DNA from: Enterobacteriaceae bacterium 4M9
GTDB taxonomy: Bacteria; Pseudomonadota; Gammaproteobacteria; Enterobacterales; Enterobacteriaceae
Length of the DNA stretch: 64,000 nt
Direction: 5' to 3'
NCBI GenBank assembly: GCA_010092695.1
Contig: JAADJJ010000001.1
Coordinates: 4,402,001 to 4,466,000 of the forward strand
Positions within the stretch are counted from its first letter, which is position 1; every line of letters starts with the position of its first letter. Below the pieces are notes generated by a model. It was given only the letters and a program-made list of their open reading frames with translations. It had not been told where the DNA came from and made no database searches. The translations under genes were made by a program, and so were the position numbers. This document shows positions 52,172 to 60,629 of the stretch, piece after piece.

Positions 52172-53413
52172 TCAGGGTTTACCGGCCGTCTGAATAATGC
52201 CGGCGCTTGCACCTTTCGCGCCCTCATCGTCATGGTTACGCTTTTTCATTAACCAGAACACGGCAATACCCGCCAACAGGATCCCCGGTGCCGACGCTGA
52301 CATGACGCCAAGCGTACCGGTTCCCATCGCCAGCATCTTGCCCGCAAGCAACGGGCCGCTTATTGCCCCAATGCGGCCAATAGCCACGGCAGTACCTACG
52401 CCCGTCGCACGGATCTCCGTGCGGTAGAACAGCGGTGCCAGGGCATACAACACGCTTTGCCCTCCTGTTGCAAAGAGACCTGCGATAAACCCCGAGAACA
52501 ACATGGCGTTTAATGATGACGCAAAACCCAGCGCCAGCAGCGACAGCAGCATACCGATGTATATTAAAAGCGACATCACGAGCGGACTTAGTTTGTCCAT
52601 CAGCATTCCCAGCAGCAGTGTGCCGCTGACTGCACCAAACTGTAGGACAAACATCACGCCCGCCGCCTCGCTGGCGCTGAATCCCTGGCCGACCAACAAC
52701 ATTGGCAACCAGTTAATCAGCATATAAACCACCAGCAGAGTGAAGAAATAGCACAACCACAGCAGCAGCGTGGCAGAGATATTTTCTGCTGCCAGCAGCG
52801 AGCGCAGCGGCACACGCTCGCTTGCGCGCTGGAAATCCTGCGACTCGGGCAGCCAGAGCATTAACGGCAACACCAGCAATAGCGGTACAACGCCGCCAAC
52901 CCAGAATATGGTCTGCCAGTCCTGGGTCAGGCCAAAAAAGCCCAGCGCCGCCGCCATCCCCGCCCCCATAGGCACACCGCAGTACATCAGACTCACCGCC
53001 CTGGCGCGAAAACGGGAGCCTGCGGCTTCCGAGGTTAGCGCAATCAGGTTCGGCAGTGCCGCCCCAAGGCCGACACCGGTTAACAGGCGCGCCAGCAGCA
53101 ACGTTGAGAAGTTCCACGCCAGCGCGGTAGCCAGAGAAAACAGGCCAAACAGGATGACCGACCCCAGAAGAATGCGCTTACGCCCGTAGCGATCCGAGAG
53201 CATGCCCCCCACCAGCGCGCCGGGCAGCAGGCCGAAAATGCCAGCACTGAAAATCCACCCCATCTGCATTTTATCCAGGGCGAATGCCTTCTCCATGCCA
53301 ACAGCGGCGATGCCCGCCGCCTGTAAATCCAGCCCCTCCATCAGGGCGACCATAAAACAAAGTCCGACGGTAAGCACCAGGCGAGAAGCGTGTGCGGTGG
53401 TGTTTGTGGCCAT
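52172..53413 (-). CDS. MFS transporter of the aromatic acid:H+ symporter type (MhpT-like)
   Basis: The 413-residue protein has twelve membrane helices and the MFS loop motif GGMLSDRYGRKRILL between helices 2 and 3. The N-terminal VALMEGLDLQAAGIA and the pattern of helix 4-5 resemble MhpT/PcaK symporters, which take up aromatic or related carboxylates. The frame opens at 53530; the ATG at 53413 with GGGAGG upstream gives the family length. No catabolic genes adjoin it, so the substrate is unknown. Confidence 0.85.
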   Translation of the reverse strand: MATNTTAHASRLVLTVGLCFMVALMEGLDLQAAGIAAVGMEKAFALDKMQMGWIFSAGIFGLLPGALVGGMLSDRYGRKRILLGSVILFGLFSLATALAWNFSTLLLARLLTGVGLGAALPNLIALTSEAAGSRFRARAVSLMYCGVPMGAGMAAALGFFGLTQDWQTIFWVGGVVPLLLVLPLMLWLPESQDFQRASERVPLRSLLAAENISATLLLWLCYFFTLLVVYMLINWLPMLLVGQGFSASEAAGVMFVLQFGAVSGTLLLGMLMDKLSPLVMSLLIYIGMLLSLLALGFASSLNAMLFSGFIAGLFATGGQSVLYALAPLFYRTEIRATGVGTAVAIGRIGAISGPLLAGKMLAMGTGTLGVMSASAPGILLAGIAVFWLMKKRNHDDEGAKGASAGIIQTAGKP

Positions 53414-54333
53414 AAGCCTCCCTTTGTCATATCCGAACAATCTGAGCAGGTGGAAGGTGGCAAATACTTTGTCTGCCACAGGTTGTGTTATCTGCCGCAC
53501 CAGCGAGAGCGCCCTAAGCGCTCGCACCATCCTGTATGAAGACGGCCCGCTGATTCATGGCGTTGCTTTCTCATCCTTAAGCGCGAATCGCAAACCAACA
53601 GGCGCTTCACGCTCACGGTTTGGTGTGGGTTCTCACGTTATTCGTACGGCAGGACACCAGTGAGAATGAGCGTGGTGACAGGATGTACCTGACAAACGAG
53701 ACGCCTCCAGGCACGACCTGGTGAATAACCCCTTCGCCGTTGCATCTTCAACAACGTCCGGTTCGCACGCGTTGCCCCTGGCAACCTTAATTGTTAACTA
53801 CTTGTAAAGTATCTTGTCGTGTGCCGAGTATAGGGCTGCTGATGTTAACTACAATAAAAATGCAGCCCAGCGTGCACCAGGTGCACATTGCTGTTTTATA
53901 AGATATTTATAAGGGATGATGGGCGAGGGTTTCCCGACAGATGACAGCACCGTCCGTAGACTGCGCCACGGCTTGTTGGCACTGAGTGTGTTAAATAAAT
54001 TCGTTGCAGGCGTGGCGGTTAGCGTAATAGCACAGTTCGGCGGTTGCCATCGCACCCGCCTGGAAACACGCCAGCGGAGGGTTCAGGTACGGCGCAGTCG
54101 CGCCGATGGCCGCTTTCTTTCAACCATGCAAACCTGGCCGTTGAGTGAGGGTTTTGTGATGCACACTGGATTTCTGCCCGCATAGCGCTGCTACCGGGCG
54201 AACTGCCGCGTAAGATCCTGTGGCTCTGCGCTATCCGTTCGATGTTGACGCCCAGGCGACGCGAGCCACCACGACGGGGCCGGAAAGTCGGGCAACAGGC
54301 GCACCCAGGCTAACGCCAACCCTTCCCGCCCAC
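53414..54333. other. 0.9-kb gap with a short palindrome and direct repeats
   Basis: No supported gene. GTGCACC-A-GGTGCAC (53872-53886) is a perfect 7-bp inverted repeat. GTTAACTAC occurs twice (53793-53801 and 53844-53852). These could be operators for the MFS gene or remains of a lost regulator gene. Confidence 0.4.
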
Positions 54334-55053
54334 TTACAGCCCCAGCGCCTCTTTCAAACTCTTAAGATAGCGCCGACTCACCGGCACGCTCATCCCATCG
54401 CACAACAGCAGTTCCGCCTGGCCGTTATCCTCCAGGCGAATCTCTTTAAGATGGGACATATTCACCAGGTATTGACGGTGGCAGCGCATCAGTGGCGTGC
54501 GGCTTTCCAGCGTGCGCAGTGTCAACTCGGTGAAGCCTTCTTTACCTTCGTGGCTGGTCACGTACACGCCGCTCATGCGGCTACTGACAAACGCAACCTC
54601 TTCCATCTTTAGCAGGTAGATGCGGCTGTGGCCGGTACAGGGAATAAACGTCAGCGCCTGCTGGTTTGCCGCAAGCACGGAGATATCCTGCGGCTGGCGT
54701 TGCTGGCGCAACCGCGTCAGGGTTTTATGCAGGCGCGGTGCTTCAATGGGCTTAAGCAGGTAGTCAAATGCCTGCTCCTCAAACGCCTTCACCGCATACT
54801 CATCATACGCCGTCAAAAAGACTATCCACGGGCGGCGCGCTTCATCCAGCATGCCCACCATTTCAAGACCGCTGATGCGTGGCATCTGAATATCGAGAAA
54901 AATCACGTCCGGGTGCAGCTTGTTCACCGCACCAATGGCTTCCACGGCGTTGGCACACTCGCCCACTACCTCAATATCGCTCTCATCCTGTAGCAGGATG
55001 CGCAGGTTTTCCCGCGCCAGCGGCTCGTCGTCGACTATCAGCACTTTTAACAT
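54334..55053 (-). CDS. btsR: LytTR response regulator BtsR
   Basis: The 239-residue protein is BtsR (YehT). It has a receiver domain (about 1-120) with phosphoacceptor Asp in VIFLDIQMPR and acidic pair in VDDEP, then a LytTR DNA-binding domain (about 140-239). Length is the same as E. coli. It activates btsT in response to pyruvate through BtsS. The start overlaps the end of btsS by 7 bp. Confidence 0.95.
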   Translation of the reverse strand: MLKVLIVDDEPLARENLRILLQDESDIEVVGECANAVEAIGAVNKLHPDVIFLDIQMPRISGLEMVGMLDEARRPWIVFLTAYDEYAVKAFEEQAFDYLLKPIEAPRLHKTLTRLRQQRQPQDISVLAANQQALTFIPCTGHSRIYLLKMEEVAFVSSRMSGVYVTSHEGKEGFTELTLRTLESRTPLMRCHRQYLVNMSHLKEIRLEDNGQAELLLCDGMSVPVSRRYLKSLKEALGL

Positions 55054-56735
55054 GCCAGCTCCTCCTGAGGCAGTCGTAGCGTCACCCGCGTAAAGCGGTC
55101 TGGCTCGCAGGTGACCGTCATCCCACAGCCGTCACCAAAACGTGCGCGCAGGCGTTTATCCACCAGGTTCATGCCCAGCCCGCGCGTGTCTTCCTGCGGC
55201 TGGTACAACCCGGCATTGTCTTCAATCTCCAGTACCAGAAACCTTTCTTCACTGCGCGCGCGCAGAATGATTTCGCCCACTCCCAGCAGCTGGGAGGTGC
55301 CATGCTTGATGGCGTTTTCCACAATTGGCTGTAGGGTGAACGCAGGCAACTGGCGGTGCGCCAGTTCGTCAGGCACCAGTAACTGCACTCTCAGGCGCGA
55401 CTGAAAGCGCGCCTGCTCAATTTGCAGATAGGCATTCACGTGCTCAATTTCATCGGCGAGCGTCGCGACCTCAGACGCTCGCTTGAGGTTTTTGCGAAAG
55501 AAGGTTGAGAGGTACTGCACCAGGTTGCCCGCCCGTTCGCTGTCGTGGCGAATCACCGCCTTCAGCGTATTGAGCGCGTTAAACAAAAAGTGAGGATTCA
55601 CTTGTGCGTGCAGTAGCTTGATTTCGGACTGCGCCAGCAGCGTTTTCTGGTGCTCATACTTCCCGGCCAGAATCTGCGCCGACAGCAGTTGCGCGATACC
55701 TTCGCCGAGCGTGCGGTTAATGGAGCTAAAGAGCCGGTTTCTGGCTTCATACAGTTTGATGGCGCCAATCACTCTGTCGTTTTCACCGCGCAGCGGAATG
55801 ACCAGCGTCGAGCCAAGCTTGCACTGCGGGTGCAGCGAACAGCGGTACGGCACTTCGTTGCCGTCGGCGTAGACCACGTCGCCCGTTTCAATGGCGCGCA
55901 ACGTGTGGCGCGAAGAGATAGGCTTGCCGGGCAGATGGTGATCGTCACCAATGCCGGTAAACGCCAGCAGCTTTTCGCGGTCGGTAATGGCGACTGCGCC
56001 AATATCCAGTTCCTGGTGCAGCACCTGCGCCACTTTCATGCTGTTTTCTTCGTTAAAGCCGCGTCGCAGTATGCCTTCGGTGGAGGCGGCGACCTTCAGC
56101 GCCGTGGCAGAAAACGCCGAGGTGTACTTTTCAAACATCGCCCGCTGGTCGAGCAGAATGCGCATAAACAGCGCCGCGCCCACGGTATTGGTGACCATCA
56201 TCGGCGCGGCAATGCTGGAAACAAGATTAGCGGCATCGCTAAACGGGCGGGCAATCAGCAGGATGATGGCCATCTGTGCGGCCTCAGCCACAAAGGTAAT
56301 CCCGCCCGCCGTTAGCGGATTAAAGACTTTATCTGGCCGCCCGCGCCGAATCAAAATGCTGTGTAGCAACCCGCCCAGCAGCCCTTCGGTGATGGTGGAC
56401 ACCATACAGGCAAACGCGGTCATGCCGCCCATGGAGTAGCGGTGTAGCCCACCGGTAAAGCCCACCAGCGCTCCCACCGTCGGCCCGCCCAGCAGCCCGC
56501 CCATTACCGCACCAATGGCGCGCGTGTTAGCAAGCGAGTCTTCAATCTGTAGCGAGAGATAGGTACCCAGAATACAAAAGATAGAGAAGGTGACGTAGCA
56601 CAGCAGCTTGTGCGGCAGCCGCACGCTGACCTGCATCAACGGAATAAACAGGCGGGTTTTACTCATAAGCCAGGCGATGACCAGAAACACGCACATCTGC
56701 TGCAACAACAGTAAAACCAAATCGAAGGAATACAT
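55047..56735 (-). CDS. btsS: Pyruvate-sensing histidine kinase BtsS (LytS family)
   Basis: The 562-residue kinase matches BtsS (YehU). An N-terminal 5TM-LYT sensor region (about 5-205) is followed by a GAF-like domain (about 225-345). The histidine box QVNPHFLFNALNTLKAVIRH carries the His, and the C-terminal ATPase domain has VENAIKHGTSQ and GLGMNLVDKRL. The frame opens at 56801, but the ATG at 56735 gives E. coli length. It forms a two-gene operon with btsR. Confidence 0.95.
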   Translation of the reverse strand: MYSFDLVLLLLQQMCVFLVIAWLMSKTRLFIPLMQVSVRLPHKLLCYVTFSIFCILGTYLSLQIEDSLANTRAIGAVMGGLLGGPTVGALVGFTGGLHRYSMGGMTAFACMVSTITEGLLGGLLHSILIRRGRPDKVFNPLTAGGITFVAEAAQMAIILLIARPFSDAANLVSSIAAPMMVTNTVGAALFMRILLDQRAMFEKYTSAFSATALKVAASTEGILRRGFNEENSMKVAQVLHQELDIGAVAITDREKLLAFTGIGDDHHLPGKPISSRHTLRAIETGDVVYADGNEVPYRCSLHPQCKLGSTLVIPLRGENDRVIGAIKLYEARNRLFSSINRTLGEGIAQLLSAQILAGKYEHQKTLLAQSEIKLLHAQVNPHFLFNALNTLKAVIRHDSERAGNLVQYLSTFFRKNLKRASEVATLADEIEHVNAYLQIEQARFQSRLRVQLLVPDELAHRQLPAFTLQPIVENAIKHGTSQLLGVGEIILRARSEERFLVLEIEDNAGLYQPQEDTRGLGMNLVDKRLRARFGDGCGMTVTCEPDRFTRVTLRLPQEELAC

Positions 56736-56846
56736 ACCAGAGACCACAAATTCGCAATTGCCGCACCATAGCGCGAATAGCGAAAACTTTCTTTGAATCA
56801 CGGCATAAAAACGCGTTCAGGCGAGGCGCAAGGGGCGCGCAAAACA

Positions 56847-56872
56847 CGCCGGCTGCACAGAGGCAGCCGGCG
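56847..56872 (-). terminator. Terminator after the regulator at 56885
   Basis: A perfect 10-bp stem CGCCGGCTGC/GCAGCCGGCG with a 6-base loop is followed on the minus strand by TGTTTTG. It ends the second T1SS transcript before btsS. Confidence 0.8.
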
Positions 56873-56884
56873 CGTCATCAGACA

Positions 56885-57463
56885 TTACGCAGCACGCAGC
56901 CGGTAATCATTGAGCAGCATCCCGGTTTCACTGACCAGCACCAGCCGGTACAGCAGCAATAAAGACCAGGCGCCGCCAGGCTTGAGACCAAATTTGCGCA
57001 TCACATAATGGATGTTGCCGTAGACCGCACGTGGCTGCACGTGGTGTTCGTTCGCCAGTTCGACAATTTCGGTGCCATCAAGCATGCCACACAAAAAGTA
57101 CACGGAGCGCGCCGGGATAAAGATGCGCCGCGCTTTACCGCGCCGCTCCCAGTGAAGAAAGTCGGCCGGGTCGCAGCCCTTAACCAGATAACCCACGCCA
57201 AAATGGCGCAGTTTTTTATTCACGTGCTCAAAAACCTGCACGATTCTGGCGCGACAGCGTCGTAGCTCCAGAATAATGGGAACGGCTTTTGCGTTATTAT
57301 CCACAGCAAGAAACACCACGTCACTGGACCCGATATTTTCGCTCATGGCCCGCACGTCGGCGATTTCCGGGGCAATATTGACGAGCACCTTGCCCTGTTC
57401 CCGATAGAGTTCACTGAGTCCTGCGGCGAAATAACTATCATCGGTTATGAGATAAAAACCCAT
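56885..57463 (-). CDS. Small LuxR-like regulator after the second secretion operon
   Basis: The 192-residue protein has a degenerate receiver-like N-terminus (YLITDDSYFAAGLSELYREQ). Its C-terminal helix-turn-helix-like region (ELANEHHVQPRAVYGNIHYV, then MRKFGLKPG) resembles that of LuxR-type fimbrial regulators. The second acidic residue and phosphoacceptor are unclear. It follows the TolC-like gene by 97 bp on the same strand and ends before a strong terminator, so it may be co-transcribed and regulate the operon. Confidence 0.6.
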   Translation of the reverse strand: MGFYLITDDSYFAAGLSELYREQGKVLVNIAPEIADVRAMSENIGSSDVVFLAVDNNAKAVPIILELRRCRARIVQVFEHVNKKLRHFGVGYLVKGCDPADFLHWERRGKARRIFIPARSVYFLCGMLDGTEIVELANEHHVQPRAVYGNIHYVMRKFGLKPGGAWSLLLLYRLVLVSETGMLLNDYRLRAA

Positions 57464-57560
57464 TATAATTTCATCTCCTTGAAATTAATCCCTTTATTCA
57501 CAGCAGCCACGCTACGCAATTTCCCTGCGTCAGCCATTAAGCGCCGTGCTTACTTGTTGA

Positions 57561-59297
57561 TTACGCCTTCGCCAGCCAGTTCAGCAAAATGGCCGCGCTG
57601 TACATCACCGCAACGTTGCTGTTGTAGCCATCGTAACGGTTGTTAATCGCCGAAATCTGGTTGTTAAAGTGGTCGCTTTCGGCACTCAGCACGTCAAGCA
57701 GCGTGCGCGTACCCAGGTGATACCACTGGCGATAGAACATATCGCGCACGCGGTCGGTTTCGGCGCTCAGTTGCATGTAGCTTTCTGCACGCATCAGTGA
57801 TGAGTCGCGGGTTTCCACCATGTTGCGAATCTGGTATTCCAGCTCATAACGCGAGGTCTGGGTCTTTTCCTGCGCCGAGCGCATTTTTGCCAGCGCGGCC
57901 TGGCGCTGGGCGCGCTCGGAGCCACCACTAAACGCGCTCCACTGCACGTTCAGGCCGGTGTACCAGGCATCCGTGTCGCCATACTGATCTTTGGCGGTAC
58001 TCTTTTGTACCACCCAGTTCACCTGCGGCAGGCCACCTGCACGAATGGCTTCTGCCTGCGCGTCGGCGGCACGCACTTCAGCTTCGCCACGCTTGAGCGT
58101 TGGGTGATCCGTCAGCGCACCCAGCGCGGTGTTCAGGGCAACCTGGTCGCTGTTCCAGCGCACGGCCGGCAGAGCCTGAGGCTCAACCCCCATCAGGCGC
58201 ACCAGCTTGATGCGCGTGTTGTCATACTGGTGCTGCAACTGCTCCTTTTGCGCCTGTGCAGAGAGCAGACGCGCGCGTGCCTGAACCAGCTCACTGGCAC
58301 GGCCTTTATCCACGCTGGCAATGCCGGACAGCATCGTCACCAGTTCCTGCATACGTTTGACGTACGCTTCTGCCACCTGAATGCTTTCTTTATAGCGGCT
58401 CAGGTTCAACAACTCGGTCATGGTGCTGGACGCTACCTGCTCACGGGTCTCTTTAACCAGCAGTTCAGAGGCGCTCAGTCCCTCGCGCGCACTGTCGAGT
58501 TCTGCGCTGATGCGCCCCCAGTCAAACACCGTGGTATTTACCGAGACCGACGCGCTGGTGTCGCTGATGGAGTTGTTATGACGGGTAGAGTTACCGCCGC
58601 CAAAGGAGCCAAATGGCGCGCTGCTGCCCACGGTGACCTGCGGATAGCGCTGCCCCTGGACCTGCTTCACGCCCCAGCTTGAGGCTTCCATATCCGACAG
58701 CGCGCCGCGGATTTCCGGGCTGTGGTCAAGCGCAATGCCCACCATTTTCTTAAACCAGGCGTGAATAACGGCCGTTGACTGAACGGGCTGCGCCAGTGCC
58801 ACAGGGCGCGGCGGAATATCGCGCATACGGTTTACCGGTGGTGCATTGAGCGTGCGCGGGCCTTCGCCGTCATGGAATTCCAGAACATCCGAGGTGTCTT
58901 CCTGCGCTACCGGCTCGTCAGCGATGTCGCTCGCAAGCGCTGGTTCGCTCTGCCTTTGCGAAGCCGGTTGCTGGGCGCTGGTTGCCCGCTGCGTCACCTC
59001 ATTATCTTCTTCTATGTCGATAATGCGTGTTGTGGACGCTTTCGCCTGCTGGTATTTCAGGGGCGTGTTAGCGCTCGGTGTCAAACCAAAGCGGCTGTAC
59101 ATCGTGCTGTTTGACGCCTCGTTGCGTGCAACGGCGGCAATTTTTTCGCTGCCCTGCGGTGCCTCCATTTTGAATCTGGACCCGCCTATCGGCTGCGGTG
59201 CGCTAAATAACAGCTCGTCGTCCGCCGCCTGGCTGCCCTGAACGAGGGCCAGCGACAGCGCCAGCGCAACCGTTCTTATTACAAATTTCTTATCCAT
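57561..59297 (-). CDS. TolC-family outer-membrane channel with long N-terminal extension (T1SS-2)
   Basis: The 578-residue protein has a signal peptide ending GSQA. About 170 polar, Ala/Gln/Pro/Glu-rich residues come before the OEP domain starts near AWFKKMVGIALDHSPEIRGA. The two OEP repeats follow, ending TLLDVLSAESDHFNNQISAI. Normal TolC-type channels lack such an extension. It lies 4 bp after the HlyD gene. Role: outer-membrane duct of the second type I secretion system. Confidence 0.88.
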   Translation of the reverse strand: MDKKFVIRTVALALSLALVQGSQAADDELLFSAPQPIGGSRFKMEAPQGSEKIAAVARNEASNSTMYSRFGLTPSANTPLKYQQAKASTTRIIDIEEDNEVTQRATSAQQPASQRQSEPALASDIADEPVAQEDTSDVLEFHDGEGPRTLNAPPVNRMRDIPPRPVALAQPVQSTAVIHAWFKKMVGIALDHSPEIRGALSDMEASSWGVKQVQGQRYPQVTVGSSAPFGSFGGGNSTRHNNSISDTSASVSVNTTVFDWGRISAELDSAREGLSASELLVKETREQVASSTMTELLNLSRYKESIQVAEAYVKRMQELVTMLSGIASVDKGRASELVQARARLLSAQAQKEQLQHQYDNTRIKLVRLMGVEPQALPAVRWNSDQVALNTALGALTDHPTLKRGEAEVRAADAQAEAIRAGGLPQVNWVVQKSTAKDQYGDTDAWYTGLNVQWSAFSGGSERAQRQAALAKMRSAQEKTQTSRYELEYQIRNMVETRDSSLMRAESYMQLSAETDRVRDMFYRQWYHLGTRTLLDVLSAESDHFNNQISAINNRYDGYNSNVAVMYSAAILLNWLAKA

Positions 59298-59301
59298 GAA
59301 A

Positions 59302-60594
59302 TTAACGCTCCCTGAAGGCTTCGCGGGCTTTGAGCACCGGCTTGAGCAAATACGACAATATCGATTTTTCCCCGGTGCGAATTTCTACGGTCGCCACCAT
59401 GCCGGGAATAATCGGAAATTCTTTATCTTTAACATGCAGTGCTGCGCTGTCGGTACGGATGTAGACCCGGTAGAAGTTGGGGTCACCACGGCCCGTACGG
59501 GCGCGCTCTTCGTCATAAATGGTATCCGGGCTGATGTGCTCCACCTTGCCATGCAGACCACCGTAAATGGCGTAGTCATAGGCGGTTATCTTCACCGTCG
59601 CAGACATGCCAGGGCGCAAGAACGCCACGTCAGACGGCTTGATTTTAGCTTCCACCAGCAGGCGGTCTTCCAGCGGGATAAGCGTCATAATCTCAGCACC
59701 CTGCTGGATAACGCCGCCGCGGGTAGTGACTTTGATGTTGTTAATGGTGCCGCGCAGCGGTGCCACGAGCGTGGTGCGATTCATCACGTCTTCACGCCCG
59801 GCCAGTACCTGTTGAGCCTGTGCCAGTTCACTCTCGGCTTTGGTCAAATCGCCGTTCGCATCGGCCCGAAAGCGGTTAGTACGCTCGGCAATTTGCAGGC
59901 GAAATTCGTTGGCCTGGCGCTTAAGGCGCAGAATTTCCACGTCTGAAATCAGTCCCTGGCGGGCCAGCGGCTCAGACAGCTTCACTTCAGCCTCCGCCAG
60001 ACTCTGGCTGTGCTTGAGTGCAGCAACAGATTCATTGAGCGTTTTCTGGCGCGATTTCCACGCCTGGGTTTCATCGTTAATGATGGAGTCGATGCCCTGA
60101 ATGCTGTCCGGGAACGCCAGCGGCGTGCCGTACGCTTCTGAGCGCAGACGCGCCACGGTGCCTTCCAGCCCCTGAACGCGGGACAGCGCTTCCTGGAAAC
60201 TGGCGTTAGAGCGCGTCGGGTCAATCTTGAGCAGAACCTGCCCCTTTTCCACCACATCGCCTTCTTTCACGTTCAGCTCTTCCAGAATACCGCCTTCCAG
60301 GCTCTGGATTATCTGCTCGCGCGAGGCCGGAATGACCTTACCTTCCCCCTGGGTTATCTCTTCCACGATAGCGAAGTGCGCCCACGTCAGCGCAATCACC
60401 ATAATCGCGGCAATCAGCCACAGCACCACGGTTGTTACCGGCGTTTTTTGTACCAGCAGCGCGCCCTGTAAATCGCGCATGAACTTCAGGTCTTCTGAGT
60501 CCACTTTGCCACTGGCCTTTTTAGGCGGCGCTTTTTGCAGACCCGTCGCCGCAGAACGTTTATCGACAACCTGCGCGTCCGATTTAATTTCCAT
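59302..60594 (-). CDS. HlyD/LapC-type adaptor (T1SS-2)
   Basis: The 430-residue membrane-fusion protein has a cytoplasmic N-terminus of about 45 residues and one membrane helix (about 55-75, TTVVLWLIAAIMVIALTWAH). The typical GEGKVIPASREQIIQSLEGG motif follows, then a coiled-coil hairpin and C-terminal SILSYLLKPVLKAREAFRER. The pattern fits LapC/AggC-type adaptors. I chose the ATG at 60594 with AAGGGAAAG upstream; one at 60609 has a poorly spaced site. Confidence 0.9.
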   Translation of the reverse strand: MEIKSDAQVVDKRSAATGLQKAPPKKASGKVDSEDLKFMRDLQGALLVQKTPVTTVVLWLIAAIMVIALTWAHFAIVEEITQGEGKVIPASREQIIQSLEGGILEELNVKEGDVVEKGQVLLKIDPTRSNASFQEALSRVQGLEGTVARLRSEAYGTPLAFPDSIQGIDSIINDETQAWKSRQKTLNESVAALKHSQSLAEAEVKLSEPLARQGLISDVEILRLKRQANEFRLQIAERTNRFRADANGDLTKAESELAQAQQVLAGREDVMNRTTLVAPLRGTINNIKVTTRGGVIQQGAEIMTLIPLEDRLLVEAKIKPSDVAFLRPGMSATVKITAYDYAIYGGLHGKVEHISPDTIYDEERARTGRGDPNFYRVYIRTDSAALHVKDKEFPIIPGMVATVEIRTGEKSILSYLLKPVLKAREAFRER

Positions 60595-60629
60595 ATTCTT
60601 TCCCTTCATCCTTGCTCAGGCTCGGTCTG

